A DNA stretch of 64,000 nt. Source: Zelopaecilomyces penicillatus. Taxonomy: Eukaryota > Ascomycota > Sordariomycetes > Hypocreales > Pseudodiploosporaceae. The notes under the pieces are model-generated. The model was not told the origin of the DNA and did no database searches. It worked only from the letters and a program-made list of their open reading frames with translations. Every line of letters starts with the position of its first letter. The first letter of the stretch is position 1. The position numbers and the translations under genes were made by a program. The stretch lies in NCBI GenBank assembly GCA_005765155.1, contig VCCP01000001.1, positions 4,154,001 to 4,218,000 on the forward strand, written 5' to 3'. Shown in pieces: positions 23,251 through 33,860 of the stretch.

Positions 23251-26200
23251 GAGGAGTGAATTCATCTTTTCCGCTGCTCGGCAGATTCTAAATAAGGTCA
23301 AACTGAGAGTTACGGTGCTTGATTTGAGGTATCTCAAAGCCCATGACAGCTCTGCGTTCAATGGCTTACATGTTCTTGGAGTTGTTTAAAAACCATTTTC
23401 AATGACTCAACCCAGATCGACGTAGAATTACAACTTCAAGACATATCCAAAAGGCATCCATTCATTCTAAACACCATGCTTTGAACTGTGTGTGTCACTG
23501 CCGTGACTTTTACCTTGATTGCTTCCAGTACTTATGAAGGCGTTTTCTTCAAATGGAGACATTGCATTCAATCTTTAGAGGACCAGACTATCTCCACAGG
23601 ACATAAATCAACCTCGCTCTGATAGATGGAGGATGTAGATTATCGTATTATTTAATTCTGATTCGAAGAAATAGCTTGCAGGAACTGATGCAGCACAAGT
23701 AGGCGGTGATACGATCTGTCGAAACATGCATCTATTCACCAAAACTATTCGTAACAGCACAAAAAAGTCCCTCACATATGGAAATAATAGATATGAATCT
23801 TCTGAGTTATGAAGAGGCGAAGCTCTACACGAATGGTTCGATATTATGACAGACCATTAATGCATCACGATCAAGAGATCTGTTACACTTGGTTTATTAC
23901 GCTTTACAAGCAATTTCGTATAGATAAGATCAAGGCCATCCAAATGACTAGCTACCATGAGATATAGTAAAGATGACTGTCAAACCGGTGTCAACATCAG
24001 AGAATAGGCGTCAAAATTGCCAAGAGTGGCTTGAGTAGCTGGGTTCAAATCAGTCTATTTAGCAAAGTAGAAATACACACTTATTTCGACGAATAGGTCA
24101 GTGAACTCATATCCCTATCACAAGAAGAAATAAGCCCAGGCGAATATCTTGAACATGTCCGTGACAAACAGCAGGCCAGACAGGCTATACTGACAAGAAC
24201 CAACGACTGCCCGTTCAACACAACTAATATTAAAAAAACCACCAACCTAACAAACTAGTGAGCAAAGTTTGGTATAGAAACTACTTGCACACAAGTTCTG
24301 ATTGGTAATATAAATAAGAGGAAGTACTAGAAAAGGCTTTGTTTGTTGTTACTCCTCCTCTCAGCTTTTTTATATGAGTTCAGACGTTACGATTTACCTA
24401 CTTTATCAGCAGAACTTGCAAGGTTTGGTTAGAATAGCTCGTATCTATATAGTCTTTACTTGCTGCCTTTGTTGAAGCTCGGCTCACAATGTGTCAGCAA
24501 GGTCTTGAAAGTTATAATTTTGCACACGAACTAGATTCGTAATGTTGGGGTTTTCATATCCATCTCTCCATGGAAAATCCCCTCTACAGAAATATTGTCT
24601 CAAGTTTTCACCAAAGGTACCATTCAACTCGTATGTAGACCTCCCATGAAGTTCACTTCGGTAAATACAATTCAGTCAGACTCGGTTCAAGATCGAAGAT
24701 GAAGCCTACCATTCTTCGCCATCACAACCGCAAAGCATATGGTGTAAACCGGAATGTTCTATTCGCATATGTTCTAAATCCCAGTAATGATCTCAGTCTG
24801 GTAAAGACTGCATCACCATGCCCAAGCTCACCACCTCCCAAATCCCCAGACGAAGACATCTCATTCAATCCCATCTATCAGCATCGCCAACCCAAGCCCT
24901 TCTTCAATCTAGGACTTCACTTCTGCCTCATCTGTTGAGAACTAGTGGCCAGCGACGACCCGTTGCCTCACATTCCTCACACAAAATCTCCTATCTAGCT
25001 AGCAACTACTCTTCCAGAAGGGTTACATACGCCCGTTAAGAAACTTGAAAAGACTTGTTCAGTTTTCCGTGGTCTTAGGGGACTCTTAACATAATACCAT
25101 TGGCACAACAGTCCATGATATTGGAGACATTGCTTGGTCATAGAAAAAAAGACACATGTTAACACCAATATGCCTCCCTCAAAGTAATATATGCTTTGCC
25201 ACTATTGTTTGACAACAGTACTCACACACCACACTTGACGCACCGAGTTTGGCTTGAAGAGAGAATCTCGCTTCCAGCAAAGGACCTTCGTCGTTTCATC
25301 AGTACTAGCAAAATCCCATGAACATCCATTCACATCTTTTCATGAGGCGTCGATTCTCTAGCGAGCCCGGGGCGTGTCACCATTTCGCAGAAAAACATGA
25401 ACACAAGTCATCCTCTTGGTCAACAGACCTCTCAGATGACATCTTTTATGAGACTTGCACTATGTCATACAACCAACTTAAAGAGACAGCACACTGGCTA
25501 TTAAGTAGTCTGTACTTTATGAGACAAATATTTCAGCCTACTTTCCTTCACAGGTTTATCGTCATATTTATGGCCAAGTACAGGCAGGTTCAACCGAACA
25601 AGTATCATCGGCCGCCATCTTCTGGATCAATAGCATTGTTTGGACTAAGTAAAGAAAGTCAACATCAAGTTAACATGGAGAACTCGCGCGCCGAAGAGGC
25701 GACGATAGAACAATTTGCATTCAGCTCAGCTGTTTCTTATACCTAGGCAGTAGTCGATTGCAAGCTCGACGATATACGTACTATTTCGTAGGTAGGTCGT
25801 AGTAATAAAGCATAGAGTGAAATGTGAAACCACTCCATTTTCAACGGCTCCAGAGCAAAGGGTACAGTCTGACTCACCTGTGGCATCACAATAGGGGAGA
25901 ACCATCTACATCCTACGCTGCCTTCCCCCAACACGTACTGTACAAAGTACGTGAATTATCAGGCATTCAATGTTGACAAGTTATTCATAGCCCATTGGTG
26001 AACCGTCAAGGGTTTGGACGCGTCACGGCGGATGAAACGAAACACTGCACGAGAGCATGTGTGATGTGAAACGATGTGGCACGTTTTACTGTCTTTGTGA
26101 CAACTAGACAATTGTATGTCTCAAAATAAAAGTTTCCTACTCCCTTTCGCCTCTTGCTATGATGTATTCGGTGGAATCGACGATAGACTAAACTTCCTTC

Positions 26201-26566
26201 ACAAGCTCATTTCAGCAATGTCTCCTCCTTCACCAACCGGTGTCATTTCTTCCTGGCAGCACGCGTACGCAGGCCGAACAGCAGGATTGCTGTAAAATGG
26301 ATCAGAGAGTCACGCACACCGAGGTGCCGTGCCGGTTTCTCTTGGGAATTGGTCCAACATTAAGCTATCATGAGGCCCTCGATCATTCCGTCGTCTTTTG
26401 GTCGTCAAGGTATAATGTCGTTTGATGGAGAAAAAAAGTGTACTAGATAACAAAGTGGGTACAGAGAAGCGAATTCAAAACCCTCGACTGGTGTGACCAA
26501 CTGCTTCTACCGAGCAGAGCAATCCGTGCTTGATGCTAGCGATGCCAGGGGTTGCGAGCTCAGCAA
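23251..26566. other. AT-richer segment of the desert with broken coding-like frames
   Basis: Composition changes here: microsatellites and long G or C runs are absent and A+T is visibly higher than in the preceding 19 kb. Several frames read like protein but are broken; the clearest is listed separately (23660-24258). An unrecognised open frame of 142 codons lies at 25318-25746 on the plus strand. Terminal repeats of a mobile element were not found by eye. The last 600 bases lie downstream of the GPI-protein gene. Confidence 0.45.
23660..24258 (+). pseudogene. Possible decayed coding relic, family unknown
   Basis: In one plus-strand frame (23860-24258) a 133-codon stretch is broken by four stops: three clustered at 23965-23976 and one at 24094-24096. 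Between them it reads in ordinary protein composition, for example CYTWFITLYKQFRIDKIKAI and SLSQEEISPGEYLEHVRDK. Just upstream, another frame with in-frame stops gives RGEALHEWFDIMTDH. Substitution-type stops and one frame change suggest an old coding sequence worn down by mutation, perhaps a retroelement protein hit by repeat-induced point mutation. No family is recognised and chance is possible. Confidence 0.28.
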
Positions 26567-27341
26567 CTAGAGCAGGTAGGCGAGAAGTCCAGCTGCGGCA
26601 GCGGCGACAGCACCAACGCCCACAGGTGCCATGGTAGGGGCGGCAAAGTCGTCAGACGAAGTAGAGGAAGCGGCGCCCGTGTTCGTGTTAGTCGCATCAG
26701 CGGGGCGGCTGGCAGTAGTGGTGCTGGCACTGTCATCGCCATCATCACCATCATCGCCACCCTTGGTAGCCTTGGAAGGATCGGCTGTACCGCACAGCTT
26801 CTCGATGTTGGTCGAGCAGGCGTCCTGCGACTTTTGGCTTCCAACATTCTGCTTGATGCATTGGCTAAAAAGCTCCTGGCAAATGAAGGTAGGCAGAGTC
26901 TGGGTGTAATACTGCAGAGCAGGAGCCGAGCTGTTGGAGGCGCACGTGCACTCGTAGACCAAAGTCTCCTATAATTGATGTGATCAGCGACAGATACCAT
27001 GCAGATCACTCCAAAAAAAAAATTGACTTACCTGCGTGCAGCTGTTGTCGTCTGTGTTCTTATCACAGAGAGTCTGGCAGGTGTTGGTCTGAGCCTGGCA
27101 CCAGACAGCTAAATAATCTTGTCAGCTTTTTGCGTGTCGCGAAAGAAAATAGAGGTGATGCCGTTGCAAGCGACGCCAATTAGAATGGGAAAGAAGCCAA
27201 AATGCAGGGTCAATAATTACCTCGCTGTTGCTGAGACACCGAGTTAGGGTCGAGCTTCATGTCGAGCGAGCTGGTGTAGTTCTGGACCTGGGCCGTGACG
27301 GCAGTGGCGGCCAGGGCGATGAGAACACTGATGGATCGCAT
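26567..27341 (-). CDS. GPI-anchored cysteine-rich cell-surface protein (DUF7707-like)
   Basis: This is a secreted, GPI-anchored protein of 199 residues. Exons are 27341-27221, 27108-27032 and 26968-26567, joined in frame by GT-AG introns of 112 and 63 nt. Residues 1-17 are a signal peptide ending TAVTA before QVQ. Residues about 19-127 carry ten cysteines (44, 51, 55, 64, 73, 75, 96, 103, 117, 125), as in the fungal family I know as DUF7707. Next comes an Asp/Gly-rich patch (137-145) and a Ser/Thr-rich, probably O-glycosylated spacer (147-171). The C-terminus is hydrophobic (about 182-199) after small residues, so the anchor site is likely near 169-172. It probably sits on the plasma membrane or wall; its function is not known. 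The gene faces the microsatellite desert downstream and a GTAC-rich palindrome region upstream. Confidence 0.9.
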
Positions 27342-27859
27342 GTTGACGGTTGTTTTTACGGTGATGATGACTGCACGGGAGATGAAATATTAAAAGCTCG
27401 GAGAGAGGATGCGACGAATACCAAAAGAGGCAGTGGCAGATGGGTTGGCTCCAAGAACAGTTGACCGACACAGTCAGAGAGAAAAAATTAGTATTATGAT
27501 GGGATGTGGATGCGGTGATTTGTTGATGGAGAGAGAAGAAGAGTGCAGCGGCCAGAGAGTTGGGTTGGAGGTTTTGGGGAGAGAGGCGAGAAGCAGAAGA
27601 AGAGGCAGGAGGTCTGGTGGGCACAATGGGCCTGCAGCTTGGGTCTAAATAACAAAGAGCAAGGGCGAGGCCGAATGGGGATGACGATGGGGAAGGCGGC
27701 GATAGGGCCTCTTTTTTTTATTACGACCCGGCATGGACTCAAGACATGGGCTTCTTGGCCTCACTTTTTCCTTTGCCCTTGTGATTGATTGGGGGTGGTC
27801 GGTGCTTTCTCTGCCACTGCATGTACACCTACAAACATGCAGGCACCCACCAGAGCTCC

Positions 27860-27956
27860 AGGTACCTCTGTAGGTGGGCTGCAGGTGGCTCTACCGGCAG
27901 TCGTAGGTACAGTACAAAAGGTACAAGACGGTGCAGAGCAGGTACCGGTACCTGCT
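27860..27956. promoter_or_regulatory. GTAC-rich cluster ending in a perfect 20-bp palindrome
   Basis: Within 97 bases there are six GTAC words. The last two form the palindrome AGCAGGTACCGGTACCTGCT at 27937-27956, in which every base pairs. It lies about 600 bases upstream of the GPI-protein start codon. It could bind a dimeric regulator or extrude a cruciform; both are inference. Confidence 0.5.
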
Positions 27957-29886
27957 AATCAACCCCAAAACGATGGGCTACTACTAGCTATGCCGCTCCT
28001 TCCAGCGGGCACTTGGCGGGCACCTCGAGGAATCAACAATCAATTACACAGCCAGCAACTCCCTTCTGCTGCAGGACTTGGAGATGTGCGGCGCCTTCTC
28101 ATGGAACCAACATTCTGTGAATTGAATGACCATGGAAACCCAATGCTTCACTTGTGTAATTTGTTTGCACTTCCAATCAACGTTTGCGCTCTGTATCTTC
28201 CGATCACTCGCCTGTCGCGACAAAATGTCTGTTCAGACCGAGTCGGGCTTGGCATTGTTGCGCTAATAAATGCAGTGTCTTGAATGCTCCCCAAAAAACC
28301 TCATCCTGCATCACGATCCATGCACAATCCGCCGTGCACCTCACATGTTGCTGGCATCCATTACACCTACTCCGCACACCTAAATAAACTACGGCTAATG
28401 CTATCCCATATGGAATTCAACACATGGCTCTAGTTCGGACAAGTTTATCAAGTATTGTTCAATGAAATCAGGCTTTCCTCTCGTAAACCAAGCGCAGTTT
28501 ACCATCCGGATTTACGGTGACACTTTTTTTTCTTGATCGCTGCACCTCATCATCGTCATCAGTTGGGGCAACAAACGATTATTTAGTGGCCTAACTATTA
28601 TAATCACATCTTTTGCTCGCTGTGAAAGCATGCCAGGCGTTGCCCGGAGAGGCAATGACGGTTCCCCCACACGGCAAGTCTGAATCACATCCGTCCGTCC
28701 ATTCTTCATCCATGCTTGCCGTTGCCATGGTGTAGAGTCAGCGCCAAGAAGCTGTATAGTAGACTTGTAACCATCACTAGCCCCGTTACCAGCCACCAGC
28801 GAGAACTCTGTGTAAAGCTTCCAGCCTTCCATGCCCACATGCCGTTTCCATTCCATGGATGGGTCGTTGTTGATACCACCACGTCGTATTCCGCTGCTAG
28901 TCCAACGCGCCATTGTAGCATTTTCGCCTCCATTCCACCCTCTAAGCTGCTGGTACTAAAAACAAAAACGTTCATTCAGAGCTGAGAGAAGGCTTGGCAT
29001 GACATCAACCAAGCCGGCCTGTCCCACGTTGGCCACTGGGTTCTCTTCGACTCTCCAACTCTGATATACAATAGGCATTACTCGGAGATACTAAACAGTC
29101 AAAATCTGTGGCGTTTGGTTATGCGGTGGTTCCATCGCCTCGGCATTAGCATTCCGAGTCTGCCATGGTCTCAAGTAAGTAAACTGCTACATCCTCGGTA
29201 TTAGAAGGCATCATAACACCAATCCCTCACCAAAATCCTCGATTAGTGTTCATCCTCCCCTGGTCCCTCCCCTCCCCCTCCCCTCCTGCTTGGCATTCAT
29301 GTTATCCGCACATTTGTAGTGGTTGCTTCCCCTCACTGTATCTGTAAACATGATGGGTTTCGATCACCCTTGCGTAGGCTGTGAAAGGTGCTTGGGCATC
29401 ATCTTCAACCACTGTTTGATGTCTGTAATGACTGATTACTCTTTTATTCTAATCTAGTCCTGTTGAAAGACCGCGCAGCATCGTTGCAGACCTTTTCGTT
29501 CATTGAGTCGATTTTCCCTTAATCGAGGCTACAACTGTCGAAGCACAGCGGTGTATGTCTGGATTGATTGGCGCAAAACAGCTTCTACAAGCTCTGTCAA
29601 GCATCCACCAATCACAAAGGCCAATTGCGCCCCGCAGCCCGTGCCGACGATGCCCTGACACTAAACAGCGCCAGCTATTCGTCGCTACAGGGGTGCGTCT
29701 CTTGTACTGCTAGCTATTTCGACGTACCGGTACCTGTTTCTACTGAGTCATAGGACAACCACGCTACCATAGCACTGAAGCAACACGCTGTAGGTACCTA
29801 TTATGGGCATGCCCCAACGTGTCCGAACAATCCGTACCTACCTACTAAGGTAAGTAAGTACTCAGCAATCACCTGGACGACTCATA

Positions 29887-29903
29887 CAGTCAGTCACTGA
29901 CTG
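29887..29903. repeat. Inverted repeat, 8-bp arms
   Basis: CAGTCAGT and ACTGACTG flank a single C. The repeat lies about 90 bases after a TAGGTACCTA palindrome (29791-29800) and 150 bases after GTACCGGTAC (29724-29733), so three dyads sit within 180 bases. Confidence 0.8.
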
Positions 29904-31652
29904 ACAGGTGCTCCCAGCGCCGCTCCCCCACGTCCAAGGCCAATCTGAAGCCAGTCTTAAGCCAATCTCCTTGTCTCTGTGCGCCCGTCGTGGTGTTCAA
30001 CTCGGTAAAATTGCAGTGATGGACGACGATAATTCAGCAATGCTTTCGTCAGTGTGCTTTCGTCACCCTCTTATGGTTTCGGCATGGCGTGCCGTGTGTG
30101 TGCGCGCCCCCAATCAATGAACTTGGGGTAACCTCTCGTCGATTTATTGGTGGGCCAGCGTAACCACCCAATCCATTTCCATCTCGCTGTTGTCCCCTCT
30201 TCGTTCCGCGCGTCACTGCAGTACGCACGCACGTTTGTGTAGCCCGGGATGCCGAGCAACAATCGGCAATCTCTATGGGTTAGGATGTCCAATTGTAAAG
30301 CCACGATCCGTCCCTCCTCCCCCAGCCTCCTTATTGAGAGGTTCAAGACCAAGCTTGGCCAGGCAGATGCAAAGTATTAGGAGGAGATTACTCTGCAACA
30401 GTCATGGCGCACACCAAAACTGTTATGCGCGATGGCAGGTAGCAACCTACAGTAAGTTTCAACCACTCAATAAAAATCTATCCCACCTCTAGAATACGAT
30501 CGAGGACGGGCTCGTATTCCCCAGCCTCCTCCCCTCGTGGCTTGCTCCGATTAGTGCTAATAACCATGACTACGATGCATTTGTGTGTGTGTGTGTGTGC
30601 ATTCGTTCCCATCCATGCCAAACCCCTTCTGCAAGATGCCGTTCATACCCACAAGGCGCTACGACCACCTGCCCCACCGCCTGTGCGGATGATGTTCAGT
30701 GGTTGCATGTCTATCGATAAACCTGTTATATGTTTGGCATCTGCAAGAAATGCAAACAAGGCTTCTGAAGACGGGATCTGTGGCCATTGGAGGGACTGTA
30801 CTCGCAGTTGCTATTATAGAGAGGAAATACAACGATTTCTTTTGACATATATTGTGCTAACTAGCAAGCTCAGGTGTGACTAGATCTCAGTAATTGTTTA
30901 CGCATCTCGCCAATTCAGGTTCCCTACTGAGAAGCCGAGGCTGGGAGGTCTCTTAGAAGCTACCACTCAACGTTTGGCGCTCTGAAGGCGTTCCCAGATC
31001 GGGGCATTTAGATTGGACGAAGCTAGCCAGTTGGAATTGGGATGTTTGAGTGTGTTTGCTGCTGGTGATTGATTTGGGTTAAACATGTCAAATTCTGCTA
31101 AAGCATGCTTTGCTTCCATCGCTGACATAGTAGACGTAACTAACCCAAGACTTGTACTGATTTTCAAGAACTCTATTTCCTATTTCAACACACGCAAGTT
31201 TTACCATGAGCAAGGCAGATAATCGTAAAATTTTGGGCCTCTCATAGTAAAGGCCAACCCAAAGACAGCCTACCTTGCCTATTGTCCGAAAAATATATAG
31301 GGTAGGTAGTTAGCAACGAATTATCGGACACCTGTTCTGGGCCCCGAAGATCGAACATGGGAATAATGTACAAGTGGGGCCAACTCAGTCCCTGAGACGC
31401 TATGACCCGATTGTTAAAGTACGTCCTACGTTATTATGTCACCACCATTAATTACTACACGGCAGAGTTGCTTCAAGCTGGCTCTTTTAGCCTTTTGACA
31501 TTCATCAATCCTTTCGATAAAACTTCTCTGCCACTCGACGACCGACCTGTCGCCATCTGACGTGATACCGAATACCTTTGATAAATGTGCAATATACTGG
31601 AACCTCTCCCCGCTGCCGCCGCCGCCCTGTAGTCGGTCGAACAGGTGCCACC

Positions 31653-33400
31653 ATGGACCGACTTCCGCGAGAGCTCATCGACGCGATACTGCACCAATGT
31701 GTTGCGCGTGGGCCCAAAAACTCCGTCCTCGATATGCGGCTCGTCTGCCGGGCTTTCAATAAAACTCTCAAGCCATATGCGTGCCGGACGCTCGCCTTGG
31801 AGTTCTCGCGCCTGAGCAAGGCTAATCCCCTGCCCAGTCCGGAGATGGATGCTCTACAGACCATTGGATATCACTGCAAGAGCCTTTACATAGATCTCAT
31901 GGTCTTGCGGGACGAGAGTATGTTTTTCCTTTTTTCCACGGCCTTCTCTCGTAATTTCAAAATCAAATGATGGGAAACAAACAGGGCACATCCTCATTTT
32001 TGGAGTTCCTTAGCTAACTTGGCGATATAGTGGAGGTCGAATTTCTCAACACGGTATTTGCACGGGTGCCCTCGATGACGGAATTCTGCAAATCGCTGCA
32101 GAAGAAGTACTGTATGAACGAGACATCCTTTACCGAGATTGAGTTTTATGAGGTGGTGGAAACCCTCCTCTTCTACTGCCAAAGTATCGATCGATTACGA
32201 CTCAACCTCCCCTTCCAATTAGTAGGGGCCCACTGCAATGCGGCTACCATGATTCTGGCCAATACACTCAAAGCCTTCGCGTCACGGTCGGAAGAAGACG
32301 CGGCGCAGCTCAAGATCTTGGTGCTTGAAAATGTAACCGACATCGCCATCTGTCACCTGTGGATGAACCCGGTCGACGTGATGAATATAATGAAGGTGTT
32401 GGCCGTCCTCGAGCATTTGGTTATTACTCTGCGGCGCCATGAGACGGAGCCGCACCGGGTGGGTCTGTTCGGATCATGTCTCTGGAACCTGGTTGAAAAC
32501 GCCGAATTCCTGCAAAGCCTTTGTCTTGTAGGAATGGACCACGACGACCGGCCGCCTCGGGGTCTCAAGCAGACAAAGTTCTGGCAGACGCCCGTCGATG
32601 AGTGGAGAGCACGCTCGCTGCCCGTACCGCGGGTTATTCTGTCGAACCTGACGTGTCTCGAACTAAAACGGGTGGAGATACTGCCAGAGGTTCTGATCCA
32701 GGCGGCCGAAGATTTTGGACCTACCCTCCAAGAGCTCTATTTGAACGAAGTATATCTGAAGACGGAACAGTCACGGGACTGGAACGAGGACTGTAAGAAT
32801 GCACTCTGGATCGGCTTGCCGAATCAACGGCCCGGCGAAGAGCGTAGGTGGGTTGCCATGGCATTGAGAAGCGTCCTGCCCCGCCTCAAGATCTGTCGAG
32901 CCTCGTTCCTCGCCTACGATCATTATTTAAGAGAAGACATGGCGGGCAACCCAGAGTTCGATTTAATCGATCCTTGTGGTCTAGGCCGCAGTGTCTCCCA
33001 GAGGTTCGTCGAAGTCGTCACGGGCATTAGACAACCCAACATGCCGTCCGGCGACCCGGTCGAGTTCCTGCCCAAGGACCCCAAAATGGACCACCTCACG
33101 CAAAAGCTCACATCTCGGACACGCGCGCTGAGAATCACCGAGTACGACACCAACGCGTACCAGACAGCCGTGGAAAACACCACATCGCAGTGGCAGAAGA
33201 GCATCGACAGCGTCTTTGCAAACTGCAACCCTAATACGCTCGACGAGCTGCACTATATTGCGGAAACGGCCTGCCAGGGTATGAATGAGATACACAGACG
33301 ACGTAGTGAGTGGACGGCTCAGAACAGCATGGCAAACGAGTATGCAGATAACTTGCTCAACGTGCCGCCGTTGGATGATGTGCAGCCGGATTTAACTTAA
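31653..33400 (+). CDS. F-box protein
   Basis: This is a 544-residue protein from exons 31653-31917 and 32031-33400, with a GTATGT...ATAG intron of 113 nt in codon phase 1. Residues 1-45 form an F-box: MDRLPRELIDAILHQC, then VLDMRLVCRAFNKTLKPYA. By family knowledge it would bind Skp1 and recruit a substrate to an SCF ubiquitin ligase. The rest shows leucine-rich segments (for example LTCLELKRVEILPEVLIQAA and LQELYLNEVYL) that may form irregular leucine-rich repeats. The substrate cannot be told. The start is chosen because GCCACCATGG is an excellent initiation context and the F-box begins exactly there; a 25-codon upstream extension has arginine-rich leader character. The gene ends 460 bases from the convergent cystathionine gamma-lyase gene. 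Confidence 0.88.
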
Positions 33401-33860
33401 CAGAAAAATAATAATAATAACAACAACGGGAAGATGGGCAATTCGACACACACACGCTTTCTCTTACGCACAAACACATTCCTATTCACGTTTACATATA
33501 CACACACACATACTCACATACACATAAAGCATGGATTAATGAAGTCTTTTTTTTGGTGGGAATCTGTGGGCAAGAACATCGTTCTGCCTCACCTGTATTG
33601 CATAGACGGAAAGCTACCCACAAGCCATCGCTCACTTGTAGTTTTGCTATATACCCATTATAATTATCAACCAACACCACAACACGCGCCAATACCCAGC
33701 TTCTTGGCCCCGCTTCAGCAGGAGACTCAAGGCTGCGTCAATGCTCATAACCCATGCAAGAATAAAACTCGTGTAAACCCTGTTAATGCTTCATCTAATT
33801 GAACTTTCGTTGTTTTTGTGTCGCCCTTCCCTCTTTGTGGAAATCAAAGCCATGGCCAAA
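33401..33860. other. Convergent 3' intergenic region
   Basis: This short region lies between the F-box and cystathionine gamma-lyase stop codons. It begins with AATAATAATAACAACAAC and holds an irregular CA/CATA microsatellite (about 33445-33530). It should carry the polyadenylation sites of both genes. No gene is seen. Confidence 0.6.

Larger units (their letters stand above)
27342..31652. other. Intergenic between the GPI-protein and F-box genes
   Basis: The two genes are divergent, so both promoters lie here. A TAAATA word (27645-27650) lies about 300 bases upstream of the GPI-protein start. Dense GTAC words and a perfect 20-bp palindrome lie at 27860-27956. More palindromes are at 29724-29733, 29791-29800 and 29887-29903. 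A GT microsatellite is at about 30583-30599. A minus-strand frame of 66 codons (30967-31167) reads like ordinary protein (SPAANTLKHPNSNWLASSN) but has no recognised family and may be a fragment. No other gene is supported. Confidence 0.5.
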
